A DNA stretch of 64,000 bases, taken from the NCBI RefSeq assembly GCF_002937075.1, contig NZ_NHSJ01000082.1:62001-126000 (forward strand). Reading direction: 5' to 3'. Source of the stretch: Rhodoblastus sphagnicola (GTDB lineage Bacteria; Pseudomonadota; Alphaproteobacteria; Rhizobiales; Beijerinckiaceae). How positions within the stretch are numbered: position 1 is the stretch's first letter; each line of letters starts with the position of its first letter. The notes below the pieces were generated by a model. It had not been told where the DNA came from and did no database searches. It was given only the letters and a program-made list of their open reading frames with translations. Of the stretch, positions 42,906-51,430 are shown in pieces. A program made the position numbers and the translations under genes.

Positions 42906-44450
42906 ATGAAACGCGCCCTTTCCGTCACCCGCGAAGAAAACTTCCCCGAATGGTATCAGGCGGTGGTCGATCAGGCCGATCTCGCCGAGACCTCGCCGGT
43001 GCGCGGCTGCATGATCATCAAGCCGTGGGGCTGGGGCGTCTGGGAGCTGGTGCAACAGGCGCTCGACAAGCGCATCAAGGAAACCGGACACGAGAACTGC
43101 TACTTCCCGCTGTTCATCCCGATGAGCTTCATCGCCCAGGAAGCCAGCCACGTCGAGGGCTTCGCCAAGGAAATGGCTGTTGTCACCCACCATCGCCTGA
43201 AAACGGTGGACGGCAAGCTGGTGGTCGATCCGACCTCGGAGCTGGAAGAGCCGCTGGTGGTGCGCCCGACCTCGGAAACCATCATCGGCGACGCTTTTCG
43301 GCGCTGGATCGCCAGCTATCGCGATCTTCCCGTCCTGGTGAATCAATGGGCCAATGTGGTGCGCTGGGAAATGCGCACCCGCCTGTTCCTGCGCACCACG
43401 GAATTCCTGTGGCAGGAGGGCCATACCGCCCACGCCACCAAGGAAGACGCGCTCGAAGAGACCTTGAAAATGCTCGAAGTCTATCGGGTGCTGGCCGAAG
43501 ATATCCTGGCCATGCCGGTCATGGTCGGCGAGAAGCCGGAGAACGAGCGTTTCCCCGGCGCCGATTCGACCTTCTCCATCGAAGCCATGATGCAGGACGG
43601 CAAGGCGCTGCAAGCCGGCACCTCGCATTATCTCGGCCAGAATTTCGCCAAGGCGCAGAACATCCGGTTCCAGTCGGCGACGGGCGAGCTTGAATATTGC
43701 CACACCACGAGCTGGGGCGTGTCCACCCGCCTGATCGGCGGCGTCATCATGACGCATGGCGACGACGACGGCCTGCGCCTGCCGCCGCGCATCGCCCCCA
43801 AACAAATCGTCATCGTGCCGATGCTGCGCGAAAAGCCCGAAGACGCCGAGCTTCTGGCCTATTGCGAGAAGCTCAAAAGCGAGCTCGACCAACTCACAGC
43901 TTTCGGTCTCCCCGTGCGCGCGCATCTCGACAAAAAGCCGGTGCGCTCGGCCAACAAGCGCTGGGACTGGCTGCGCCGCGGCGCGCCGATCCTGCTCGAA
44001 ATCGGCCCGCGCGACATGGCCGGCGACAATGTGACGCTGATTCGCCGCGACAAGCTGCGCGACGGCGACAAGGTGATTTCCACGGGTTTCGCGCGCGAAA
44101 AATTTCTCAGCCACGCTCCCGGCCTGCTGGCGGAAATCCAGCAAAACCTGTTCGACGAGGCCAAGGCCCGGCTCGACGGCAATATCCGCTCCGACCTCAA
44201 AGACTTCGACGCCATAGCCGCCTTTTTCGGCGCGGCGACCGACGACGACGCCCAGCAAGGTTTTAGAGGCTGGGTGCGCGCGCCCTGGGCGCGGCCATCG
44301 GGCGCGGATCTTGAGGCGATCGAAGTCCGGCTCAAGGCGCTCAAGCTGACGCTGCGCAATGTTCCCGTCGGCCAGGGACCAGCGTCCGGCGTCTGCGTGT
44401 TCACGGGCCGGCCGGCGGTCGAGGACATCATCATTGCGCGCGCCTATTGA
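42906..44450 (+). CDS. proS: Prolyl-tRNA synthetase, archaeal/eukaryotic-like (type 3)
   Basis: A 514-residue class II aminoacyl-tRNA synthetase. Motif 2 is in NVVRWEMRTRLFLRTTEFLWQEGH (quoted only in part: RTTEFLWQEGH), with GTSHYLGQNFAKA and motif 3 GVSTRLIGGVIMTHGDDDGL. These, the length and the C-terminal extension mark the shorter ProRS class shared by Archaea, eukaryotes and some bacteria, not the approximately 440-residue class common in Rhizobiales. The C-terminal extension ends VCVFTGRPAVEDIIIARAY, where zinc-binding relatives have a Cys cluster; only one Cys remains. ATG 42906 fits the family start. A strong terminator follows. Confidence 0.93.
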   Translation: MKRALSVTREENFPEWYQAVVDQADLAETSPVRGCMIIKPWGWGVWELVQQALDKRIKETGHENCYFPLFIPMSFIAQEASHVEGFAKEMAVVTHHRLKTVDGKLVVDPTSELEEPLVVRPTSETIIGDAFRRWIASYRDLPVLVNQWANVVRWEMRTRLFLRTTEFLWQEGHTAHATKEDALEETLKMLEVYRVLAEDILAMPVMVGEKPENERFPGADSTFSIEAMMQDGKALQAGTSHYLGQNFAKAQNIRFQSATGELEYCHTTSWGVSTRLIGGVIMTHGDDDGLRLPPRIAPKQIVIVPMLREKPEDAELLAYCEKLKSELDQLTAFGLPVRAHLDKKPVRSANKRWDWLRRGAPILLEIGPRDMAGDNVTLIRRDKLRDGDKVISTGFAREKFLSHAPGLLAEIQQNLFDEAKARLDGNIRSDLKDFDAIAAFFGAATDDDAQQGFRGWVRAPWARPSGADLEAIEVRLKALKLTLRNVPVGQGPASGVCVFTGRPAVEDIIIARAY

Positions 44451-44459
44451 CGGCGCGCG

Positions 44460-44506
44460 AACAGCTCCGGCGCCATTGGGATTAGGTGCGGCGCCGGCGC
44501 TGTTTA
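44460..44506 (+). terminator. Terminator of proS
   Basis: A 15-base arm (AACAGCTCCGGCGCC) pairs with 44490-44504 with one mismatch, followed by a short T-run. It directly precedes the Pho box region. Confidence 0.8.
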
Positions 44507-44532
44507 CAAATTTGTCATGACGGCCTAGGGAG

Positions 44533-44561
44533 TTGTCATAAAACGGTCGTAAAATTGTCAC
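44533..44561 (+). promoter_or_regulatory. Pho box (PhoB binding site) before the phosphate operon
   Basis: Three 7-base direct repeats at exact 11-base period: TTGTCAT, CGGTCGT, TTGTCAC, each followed or separated by AAAA-type spacers. Another TTGTCAT stands at 44512-44518, about two periods upstream. This fits PhoB Pho boxes (CTGTCAT with 11-bp spacing). It ends 16 bases before the DUF47 start, implying phosphate control of the operon. Confidence 0.82.
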
Positions 44562-44577
44562 TTTGCGCGGGGGCGCC

Positions 44578-45222
44578 ATGCTGGGCTGGTTGAGGGCGCT
44601 GATGCCCAAGGAAGATCGGTTTTTCGATCTGTTCGAGGCCCATGCGAAGATCGCGGTGGAGGCGGCGCTGTGCTTCCGTAAGTTGCTCGATGGCGGCGCC
44701 GATGTTCCCGCCCTGTGCGACCGGATCACCGCCTACGAACACCAGGCCGACGATGTCGCCCGCGACGTGCTGCTGGCCTTGCGCCGCAGTTTCATCACGC
44801 CGTTCGACCGCGGCGACATTCACGGACTCATCAACGATCTCGACGACGCCGTGGACCAGATGCGCCAGACCGTCAAGGCGATCTCGCTTTACGACGTGAC
44901 CGCGTTCACGCCGCATATGGCGCGCATCGGCGATGTGATCATCGAGGTCGCGAAAATCGTCCAGGACACGCTGCCGCTGCTGCGCGCCATCAACGCCAAT
45001 TCCGCGAAAATCAACGCCGCCAACGAGCGGGTCGTCAAGCTTGAGGACCAGGCGGACATCCTCTATCTCGCGGGCCTGAAGGAGCTGTTCCAGGCCAATC
45101 GGGACAAGGACGTCATGGCCTATATTGTCGGCGCGGAGATTTATTCGCATCTGGAAAAGGTCGTGGACAGCTTTGAAGACGTGGCCAACCGAATGAGCGG
45201 AATCCTGCTCGAACATTTGTGA
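44578..45222 (+). CDS. DUF47/PhoU-like phosphate transport accessory protein
   Basis: A 214-residue all-helical protein of the DUF47 family, related to PhoU. The conserved block ITAYEHQADDVARDVLLALRRSFITPFDRGDI is quoted in part (EHQADDVARDV and FITPFDRGDI); a second LEDQADILYLAGLKELF repeats the E-x-x-A-D metal-binding pattern. These proteins are encoded beside Pit transporters and are thought to modulate phosphate flux. The pit gene follows after 4 bases and a Pho box precedes. Confidence 0.92.
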   Translation: MLGWLRALMPKEDRFFDLFEAHAKIAVEAALCFRKLLDGGADVPALCDRITAYEHQADDVARDVLLALRRSFITPFDRGDIHGLINDLDDAVDQMRQTVKAISLYDVTAFTPHMARIGDVIIEVAKIVQDTLPLLRAINANSAKINAANERVVKLEDQADILYLAGLKELFQANRDKDVMAYIVGAEIYSHLEKVVDSFEDVANRMSGILLEHL

Positions 45223-45226
45223 GGCC

Positions 45227-46228
45227 ATGATGGCCGGCGTCACTTATGCCCTGGTCGCGCTGATCGTCGTCGCCCTGCTGTTCGACTTCCTGAACGGCCT
45301 GCACGACGCGGCGAACTCCATCTCCACCATTGTCTCGACGCGGGTGCTGAGCCCGCGCTATGCGGTGGCCTGGGCCGCCTTCTTCAACTTCATCGCCTTC
45401 TTCTTCTTCGGCCTCCATGTCGCGCACACGGTCGGCAGCGGCATCGTCGACCAGCGGTTCGTGGACGATCATTTGATCTTCGCCGCGCTCTCGGGCGCGA
45501 TCGTCTGGAACGTGCTGACCTGGCTGGTCGGCATTCCCTCCTCGTCGTCGCATGCGCTGATCGGCGGCCTTGTCGGCGCCGGCGTGGCCAAGGCCGGGAC
45601 CGGCGCCGTGGTCTGGGCGGGCTTGAGCAAGACGGTCGCGGCCATCGTGCTTTCGCCGCTCACCGGCTTCTTCCTGGCGTCCTTTCTGATTCTCCTGGTG
45701 TCCTGGATCTGCGCGCGCCGCACGCCCGTGGCCGTCGATTCGACATTTCGCGTGCTGCAATTCTTCTCGGCCTCGCTCAACTCGCTCGGTCACGGCGGCA
45801 ATGACGCGCAGAAGACCATGGGCGTCATCGCCGTGCTGCTCTATGCGCACGGCCTGAGCGGCCAGGAATTCGCCGTGCCCTTCTGGGTCGTGCTGTGCTG
45901 CCAGAGCGCGATGGCGCTCGGCACGCTGTTGGGCGGATGGCGCATCGTCCACACCATGGGATCGAAGATCACCCGAATCACGCCCATGCCGGGATTTTGC
46001 GCGGAAACGGGCGCCGCCCTCACCTTGTTCACCGCGACGGCGCTCGGCGTGCCGGTTTCCACCACGCATACGATCACCGGCGCCATTGTCGGCATCGGCG
46101 CTGTCAAGCGCACCTCGGCCGTGCGCTGGAGCGTGGCGCAAAGCATTGTCGTCGCCTGGGTGCTCACCCTGCCGGCGTCGGGCCTGACGGCGGCGCTCGT
46201 CTATTGGCTGGCGGGGGTGTTCACATGA
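45227..46228 (+). CDS. pit: Low-affinity inorganic phosphate transporter (PiT)
   Basis: A 333-residue inner-membrane permease with about ten hydrophobic helices. The two PiT signatures are present: FDFLNGLHDAANSIST near the N-terminus and LNSLGHGGNDAQKTMGV in the second half. SSSSHALIGG and STTHTITGAIVG complete the internal duplication. It imports metal-phosphate with protons. The end overlaps the NUDIX gene by 4 bases. Phosphate regulation is predicted from the Pho box. Confidence 0.96.
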   Translation: MMAGVTYALVALIVVALLFDFLNGLHDAANSISTIVSTRVLSPRYAVAWAAFFNFIAFFFFGLHVAHTVGSGIVDQRFVDDHLIFAALSGAIVWNVLTWLVGIPSSSSHALIGGLVGAGVAKAGTGAVVWAGLSKTVAAIVLSPLTGFFLASFLILLVSWICARRTPVAVDSTFRVLQFFSASLNSLGHGGNDAQKTMGVIAVLLYAHGLSGQEFAVPFWVVLCCQSAMALGTLLGGWRIVHTMGSKITRITPMPGFCAETGAALTLFTATALGVPVSTTHTITGAIVGIGAVKRTSAVRWSVAQSIVVAWVLTLPASGLTAALVYWLAGVFT

Positions 46229-46710
46229 AGCCGGTCAAGTCGATCAAGCCGGTCAAGTCGATCAAGCCGATCAAGCCGAACAAGAAGTCCGGCGAAGGGA
46301 TCGCGCGCCAAGTCGCGGCTCTGCCCTGGCGCTTGACCGATCGTCTCGAAATCATGCTGGTGTCATCGCGGCAAACCCGGCGCTGGATCATTCCCAAGGG
46401 CTGGCCGATGGCGGGCCGCGCCGCCTTTGGCGCGGCGGCCATCGAGGCGCTGGAGGAAGCGGGCCTGCTCGGCGTCATCGACGAGACCCCGTTCGGCCGT
46501 TTCACCTATGCCAAGACGTTTTCGCGCGGGAGATCCGCCGCCTGCGAGGTCGATGTGTTCCCCCTGCGCGTGATCCGCCAGCGTCGGGACTGGCCGGAGA
46601 AGGGCGAGCGCGAGACCCGCTGGTTTGGCGCGGAGGAAGCGGCCGCGAACGTGTCCGATCCCGAACTCGGCGCCTTGATCGCGCGGTTCGCCGATTCGCG
46701 GCGCGCTTAG
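46225..46710 (+). CDS. NUDIX hydrolase, diphosphoinositol-polyphosphate-type
   Basis: A 161-residue NUDIX protein. The box starts at GWPMAGRAAFGAAAIEALEEAG; the catalytic Glu residues E-x2-E-E and following Gly are kept, while the early Glu is Arg, as in the DIPP-like bacterial branch with WIIPKGWP before it. The substrate is probably a diphosphorylated or dinucleotide compound. The first 24 residues form an odd Lys/Pro tandem repeat (KPVKSI twice, then KPIKPN) made by 18-base DNA repeats. It is translationally coupled to pit, suggesting a phosphate-signalling link. Confidence 0.88.
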   Translation: MKPVKSIKPVKSIKPIKPNKKSGEGIARQVAALPWRLTDRLEIMLVSSRQTRRWIIPKGWPMAGRAAFGAAAIEALEEAGLLGVIDETPFGRFTYAKTFSRGRSAACEVDVFPLRVIRQRRDWPEKGERETRWFGAEEAAANVSDPELGALIARFADSRRA

Positions 46711-46825
46711 GCGACGAAGCGAAATAAACGCTCCAATGTTGGCGCCGCCATCCGCCGCAATCCTATGCTGAACCCGATCGCCTTGAGTCGCCATCGATTC
46801 AGGTGTTGCGCTGCGTCGCCCTGAA

Positions 46826-46870
46826 GCATGATCCCAAAAAGTGGACACCGGTTTTTGGAAAAGATCATGC
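46826..46870. repeat. Short inverted repeat of the GCATGATC class
   Basis: GCATGATC-CCAAAAA pairs imperfectly with TTTTTGG-AAAA-GATCATGC around GTGGACACCGG. This is a repeat type found throughout Rhizobiales intergenic DNA. It is 116 bases after the NUDIX gene. Confidence 0.75.
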
Positions 46871-46875
46871 GGTTC

Positions 46876-47381
46876 CGAAGGAACTCAAGAGTATTCCCGA
46901 TTCAAGTGAAGCGGGGATGCTCCATGCCCCCGGCGCGATCGCCGCCCGGCGCGGTAACGCGCGCTTAACCACGACGGTCGAATGCCAACCATTCTGGTAA
47001 GGATGGCGAAACCTTTCCCGCATTAACTGTGACTTGGCGGGAGGGACGGTGTGACCCAGCGTCACGCCCGGACAATGCAATTGCTGGATTGAGTTCGATC
47101 AAAAAATCGAGTCCAGCGTCGAATCGAAATGGAGCCGCGCGCCTATCGCGCGACGTCTCCGAGAAGGACCAAGTAAAAACCACGATCTTGTGGCTGAATT
47201 GTCATAGATGCCTTGTTGGCGCCGCAATCCAGCCGCATTTCACCCGGGCGAAGCCCAAAATTGTTGCCCAATGGCCACAAGGGTCCAGTGAATACCTCTT
47301 CCCGCGACTTTTAGAGTTGCGACAAAGGCTCTCACGGGACATGTTGCCGGGGCGTTTCGCAAACCAAGACAAGAGGCAATC
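46876..47381. other. Gene-free leader upstream of the omp cluster
   Basis: About 500 bases with no supported gene. The region nearest omp copy 1 is moderately AT-rich and may hold its promoter and a long untranslated leader. AAGAGGC before ATG 47382 is the ribosome site. Confidence 0.45.
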
Positions 47382-48077
47382 ATGCGTAACATTCTGCTGT
47401 CCACCGTCGCCCTCGTGGCGCTGACCGGTTCGGCCCTCGCCGCCGACCTGCCGTCCCGCAAGGCCGCCCCGGCCTATATCGCCCCGGTTTCCGCCTTCTC
47501 CTGGACCGGCTTCTACGTCGGTATCGAAGGCGGCGCGGACTTCATCAACAACAGCGTCCGCGACACCACCGGCGCCAAGGCCGACAACAACCCGACCGCC
47601 GGCCTGATCGGCGGCGTGGTCGGCTATAACTACGAATTCCCGAACAAGTTCGTGCTCGGCCTCGAAGGCAACGCCGGCGGCGTGCTCGGCGCCAAGCAGA
47701 CCAAGAACAACTCTGGCGTTCCTTTCTATAACGACCGCTCCTACTACGCCGACGTTCGCGGCCGCGTGGGTTACGCCTTCATCGATCGCGCCCTGCTGTA
47801 CGTCGCGGGCGGCGTGGCCTTCGGCGACGTCAAGACCGGCTGGACCGGCGGCCCGTCCTACACCGACGACCGCGTGGGCTACACCGTCGGCGCCGGCGTC
47901 GATTACGCCTTCACCAGCAACCTGATCGGCCGCGTCGAATATCGCTACACCGATCTCGGCCGCGCCTGGACCGGCAATGTCGGCCTGCGCACCCAAACGG
48001 ACTCCAACGCCGTTCTCGTCGGCCTGCTCTACAAGTTCGGCTCGCCGGACTACGCTCCGGTCGTCGCCAAGTACTGA
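47382..48077 (+). CDS. Omp25/Omp31-family outer membrane beta-barrel, copy 1
   Basis: A 231-residue outer-membrane protein. The signal peptide ends SALAA, then DLPSRKAAP and the family block FSWTGFYVGIEGGADF. Alternating beta strands with GLIGGVVGYNYEF, VRGRVGYAFIDRALLYVAGGVAFGD and RVEYRYTDLGRAW build an 8-stranded barrel. Omp25-like proteins support envelope stability in Rhizobiales. It is the first of three clustered copies and has a strong terminator of its own. The central part is almost identical in DNA to the inverted copy at 59.8 kb. Confidence 0.95.
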   Translation: MRNILLSTVALVALTGSALAADLPSRKAAPAYIAPVSAFSWTGFYVGIEGGADFINNSVRDTTGAKADNNPTAGLIGGVVGYNYEFPNKFVLGLEGNAGGVLGAKQTKNNSGVPFYNDRSYYADVRGRVGYAFIDRALLYVAGGVAFGDVKTGWTGGPSYTDDRVGYTVGAGVDYAFTSNLIGRVEYRYTDLGRAWTGNVGLRTQTDSNAVLVGLLYKFGSPDYAPVVAKY

Positions 48078-48137
48078 GATCGCTTGACGTCCTGAGATCG
48101 TTTGCGCCGGGCTCGCCCGGCGCATCTTCTCCGCGAA

Positions 48138-48173
48138 CGCATCCGGAACGCGAGTTCCGGATGCGTTTTTTTT
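48138..48173 (+). terminator. Intrinsic terminator of omp copy 1
   Basis: CGCATCCGGAAC and GTTCCGGATGCG form a perfect 12-bp stem with loop GCGA and eight T bases. A second GC-rich stem (GCGCCGGGC/GCCCGGCGC) lies just before, at about 48103-48122. Confidence 0.95.
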
Positions 48174-48304
48174 GCGCCTGCAATTGCGTTGCGAAATAGC
48201 AACAGCCTCTCGGAAAGGCGCCGTGGCGTAAACTCGACTATTGCCTTTGCGCCGCGATTTTGTCACTCAGGCTCACCATTGTGAAAAAAAACGAGGCAAT
48301 ATCA

Positions 48305-48949
48305 ATGCGCAAAATTCTGCTCGCCACCGTCGCCGCCGTCGCCATGACCGGTTCCGCTTTCGCGTCCGACCTGCCGTCCCGCAAGTCCGCTCCGGCCTTC
48401 GTGCCGGTCTCGACCTTCTCCTGGACCGGCTTCTACGCTGGTATCGAAGGCGGCGCCGACTTCCTGAACACCAAGGCCCGCAACAGCGTCTCCTATGACC
48501 GCACCGGCGGCTTGGTCGGCGGCGTGGTCGGCTACAACTACGATCTGGGCAACAAGTTCGTGCTCGGCCTCGAAGGCGACGCCGGCGGCGTGCTCGGTTC
48601 CGACAAGACCGTCAATGGCGTCAAGGTTGATTCCAACTATTACGCCAACGTCCGCGGCCGCGTCGGCTACACGGTCGTTGATCGCGCCCTGCTGTACGTC
48701 GCTGGCGGCGTCGCCTTCGGCGATGTGAAGTATGCCGGCACGACCGACGACCGCATCGGCTACACCATCGGCGCCGGCCTGGACTACGCCTGCACCAACA
48801 ACCTGATCGGCCGCATCGAATATCGCTACACCGATTTCGACAAGGCCAACATCGCCGGCGTCCGCGTGAAGCAGGACTCCAACGCGGTGCTGGTTGGCCT
48901 GCTCTACAAGTTCGGCGCGCCGGAAGCCCCGGTCGTCGCCAAGTACTGA
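48305..48949 (+). CDS. Omp25/Omp31-family outer membrane beta-barrel, copy 2
   Basis: A 214-residue barrel protein. The signal peptide ends SAFAS, followed by DLPSRKSAP and FSWTGFYAGIEGGADF. It keeps the same strand order as copy 1 but has a shorter second loop (KTVNGVKVDSNYYANV) and lacks the GGPSYTDD insertion. A Cys occurs in LDYACTNNL. GAGGC precedes ATG 48305. It has its own terminator, so it is probably a separate transcript. Confidence 0.95.
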   Translation: MRKILLATVAAVAMTGSAFASDLPSRKSAPAFVPVSTFSWTGFYAGIEGGADFLNTKARNSVSYDRTGGLVGGVVGYNYDLGNKFVLGLEGDAGGVLGSDKTVNGVKVDSNYYANVRGRVGYTVVDRALLYVAGGVAFGDVKYAGTTDDRIGYTIGAGLDYACTNNLIGRIEYRYTDFDKANIAGVRVKQDSNAVLVGLLYKFGAPEAPVVAKY

Positions 48950-49001
48950 GAACCATCAATGGCATGGCGCCGGGTCGTCCCGGCGCCATGAGAATCGTGA
49001 G

Positions 49002-49032
49002 CGCGGTCGGAACCCTGTTCCGGCCGCGTTTT
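49002..49032 (+). terminator. Intrinsic terminator of omp copy 2
   Basis: CGCGGTCGGAAC pairs with GTTCCGGCCGCG (one G-U) around CCT, followed by TTTT. An 11-bp perfect stem (48964-48974 with 48979-48989) precedes it. Confidence 0.85.
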
Positions 49033-49211
49033 GCATTTGGCGTCCCGCGCCGGCGTTCTCCGGGCGGCGGAGTCTCCACCTGTCGTATTTGCGCAACAGG
49101 CCGGCTCAATGCGGCGTGGCGGCGATTCTTAAGTTGTTAAATTCTATCGTATAAGTATTATATTAACCCGAGCCAATCCTCCGAGCCAATCCTCAACGTC
49201 GGGTCTTTCTC

Positions 49212-49862
49212 ATGAGTCGTTTTCCGCTTTTCCCCCTTGTTTTCGCCGCTCTGACCGGCTCGGCGCTCGCTGGCGATCTGCCTTCCGCCAAGTCGGCGCC
49301 GGCGGCGCCGGAGCCGGCCTTCACCTGGACCGGCTTCTACCTGGGCTTCGAAGGCGGCGTGGACTGGCTGGACACGAAGGCATATGCGCCCAGGGCGACT
49401 TACACCTTCGACCGCGACCCCGGCCTCGCCGGCGCGCTTGGCGGCTACAATTACGTCCTGCCCAACAATCTTCTCCTCGGCGTCGAGGCCAATGGCGGGG
49501 CCATCCTCGGCGCTCGCCAGGCCAAATCCTACGGCACGGCCGATTCCAGCTATTACGCCGACATTCGCGGTCGCCTCGGTTATATCGCGGCGCCCAATGT
49601 GCTCGTCTTCGCCGCCGGCGGCGTCGCTTTCGGCGATGTGAGCAACAGAACGGTCGGCTCCGACCGGGTCGGCTACACCGTCGGCGCCGGCGTGGACTGG
49701 GCCTTCGTCAAGGAATTCGTCGCCCGCGCTGAATATCGTTACACCGATCTCGGAAAATCCTCCGGCGTCCTTGGCGTTCCCTTCGCCCAGACGTCAAACG
49801 CCCTGCTGGTCGGCCTGATTTACAAGTTCGGTTCGGACAGCTTGCCGTTCCTGGGAAAATAG
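49212..49862 (+). CDS. Omp25/Omp31-family outer membrane beta-barrel, copy 3
   Basis: A 216-residue barrel protein, the most divergent of the three clustered copies. The signal peptide ends SALAG, followed by DLPSAKSAP and FTWTGFYLGFEGGVDW. It has the same barrel blocks (DIRGRLGYIAAPNVLVFAAGG, quoted in part, and AEYRYTDLGKSSG) and ends in FLGK rather than AKY. The GC-rich hairpin CGCGCC/GGCGCG follows the stop. rimO starts 86 bases downstream. Confidence 0.94.
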   Translation: MSRFPLFPLVFAALTGSALAGDLPSAKSAPAAPEPAFTWTGFYLGFEGGVDWLDTKAYAPRATYTFDRDPGLAGALGGYNYVLPNNLLLGVEANGGAILGARQAKSYGTADSSYYADIRGRLGYIAAPNVLVFAAGGVAFGDVSNRTVGSDRVGYTVGAGVDWAFVKEFVARAEYRYTDLGKSSGVLGVPFAQTSNALLVGLIYKFGSDSLPFLGK

Positions 49863-49948
49863 CCCGCGCCTCGGCGCGAGATCGGCGTGGTTGGAGCAGC
49901 GCTCCGGCCGCGCTTTGCTTTTTGCCGTTGGCGCTTTAAACCCCCGGC

Positions 49949-51271
49949 ATGACCGAGCCAAACACACCGCGCATATCCTTCGTCTCGCTGGGCTGCCCCA
50001 AGGCCCTGGTCGATTCGGAGCGCATCCTCACCCGCCTGCGCGCCGAGGGCTATGCGATCTCGCGCGCGCACGCCGGCGCCGACGCCGTGATCGTCAACAC
50101 CTGCGGTTTCCTCGACAGCGCCAAGGCCGAATCGCTCGCCGCCATCGGCGAGGCCCTGCGCGAAAACGGCAAGGTGATCGTCACCGGCTGCATGGGCGCC
50201 GATCCCGGCCCGATTCTCGACGCCTACCCCAATATATCCGCCATCACCGGCCCGCAGGATTACGAGAGCGTGATGGCGGCGGTGCATCGCGCCGCCCCGC
50301 CCGTCACGAATCCCTTTGTCGATCTGCTGCCGGAGCAGGGCATAAAGCTCACGCCGCGCCATTACGCCTATCTGAAGATTTCCGAAGGCTGCGCCAACGC
50401 CTGCACCTTCTGCATCATCCCGAAACTGCGCGGCGACCTCGTCTCGCGCCCGGCGGCCGAGGTTTTGCGCGAAGCCGAAAAGCTGGTGAAAGCCGGCGTG
50501 AAGGAGCTTCTGGTCGTGTCGCAGGACACCTCCGCCTACGGGCAGGACCTGCGCTACGCCTCAAGCCAATTCCAAAACCGCGACGTGCGCGCAAGATTCT
50601 TCGATCTGGCCAGGGAGTTGGGCGAATTCGGCGTGTGGACCCGCCTGCACTACGTCTATCCCTATCCCCATGTGGACGAGGTGATTCCGCTGATGGCGGA
50701 GGGCAAGATCCTGCCTTACCTGGATATTCCCTTCCAGCACGCCGCGCCCAATGTGCTGCGCGCGATGAAGCGGCCGGGCAATGTCGAAAAAGTGCTGGAC
50801 CGCATCAAGGCGTGGCGCGAGGTCTGCCCCGACCTGACGCTGCGCTCGACCTTCATCGTCGGCTTCCCCGGCGAAACCGAGCAGGATTTCGAACTTCTGC
50901 TCGACTGGCTCGACGAAGCCAAACTGGACCGCGTCGGCGCCTTCAAATACGAGCCGGTCGCCGGCGCCCCCGCCAACGCCCTCGGCCTGCCGCAGGTTGC
51001 CGAAGAGGTCAAGCAGAGCCGCTGGAAGCGCTTCATGGAGCGCCAGCAAAAGATTTCGGCGCGGCGCCAGCGGGAAAAAGTCGGCAAGCGCCTACCTGTC
51101 CTCATCGACAAGGTCTTTCCCGGCGGCGGGGAAGGGCGCACCAAGGCCGATGCGCCCGAAATCGACGGCAAGGTTTTCCTCAGCGCTCGCCGCCCCCTGC
51201 GCGTCGGCGACATCGTCACGGTCAAGATCGACCGCGCCGAAGCCTATGACCTGCACGGCGCGGTGGTGTAA
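49949..51271 (+). CDS. rimO: Ribosomal protein S12 methylthiotransferase RimO
   Basis: A 440-residue radical SAM enzyme that adds a methylthio group to the conserved Asp of ribosomal protein S12. The N-terminal UPF0004 domain has [19 protein letters not shown] and VTGCMGAD with three cluster-binding Cys. The radical SAM motif is CANACTFC (C-x3-C-x2-C) near residue 150, and the chain ends with a TRAM domain. The FVSLGCPK and LKISEGC forms separate RimO from MiaB. It is a single gene followed by a dispersed repeat. Confidence 0.96.
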   Translation: MTEPNTPRISFVSLGCPKALVDSERILTRLRAEGYAISRAHAGADAVIVNTCGFLDSAKAESLAAIGEALRENGKVIVTGCMGADPGPILDAYPNISAITGPQDYESVMAAVHRAAPPVTNPFVDLLPEQGIKLTPRHYAYLKISEGCANACTFCIIPKLRGDLVSRPAAEVLREAEKLVKAGVKELLVVSQDTSAYGQDLRYASSQFQNRDVRARFFDLARELGEFGVWTRLHYVYPYPHVDEVIPLMAEGKILPYLDIPFQHAAPNVLRAMKRPGNVEKVLDRIKAWREVCPDLTLRSTFIVGFPGETEQDFELLLDWLDEAKLDRVGAFKYEPVAGAPANALGLPQVAEEVKQSRWKRFMERQQKISARRQREKVGKRLPVLIDKVFPGGGEGRTKADAPEIDGKVFLSARRPLRVGDIVTVKIDRAEAYDLHGAVV

Positions 51272-51281
51272 GCGCGCGAGG

Positions 51282-51415
51282 CCCCCTCATCCGGCGCTTC
51301 GCGCCACCTTCTCCCGCGAGGGGAGAAGGATTCGCCTCCGCAGCGTTTCGCTTTATGATTGAACTCGATCACGCCGCCGCCCACCTTCTCCCCTTGCGGG
51401 AGACGGGTGAGGGGG
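51282..51415. repeat. CCCCCTCA/TGAGGGGG-bounded repeat
   Basis: The element starts CCCCCTCATCCGGCGCTTCG and ends GGGTGAGGGGG, with two copies of CACCTTCTCCC inside and a matching GGGGAGAAGG. This type of interspersed element is common in Rhizobiales intergenic DNA. It separates the convergent rimO and quinone oxidoreductase genes. Confidence 0.75.
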
Positions 51416-51430
51416 CGCGCCGCCAAGTCC

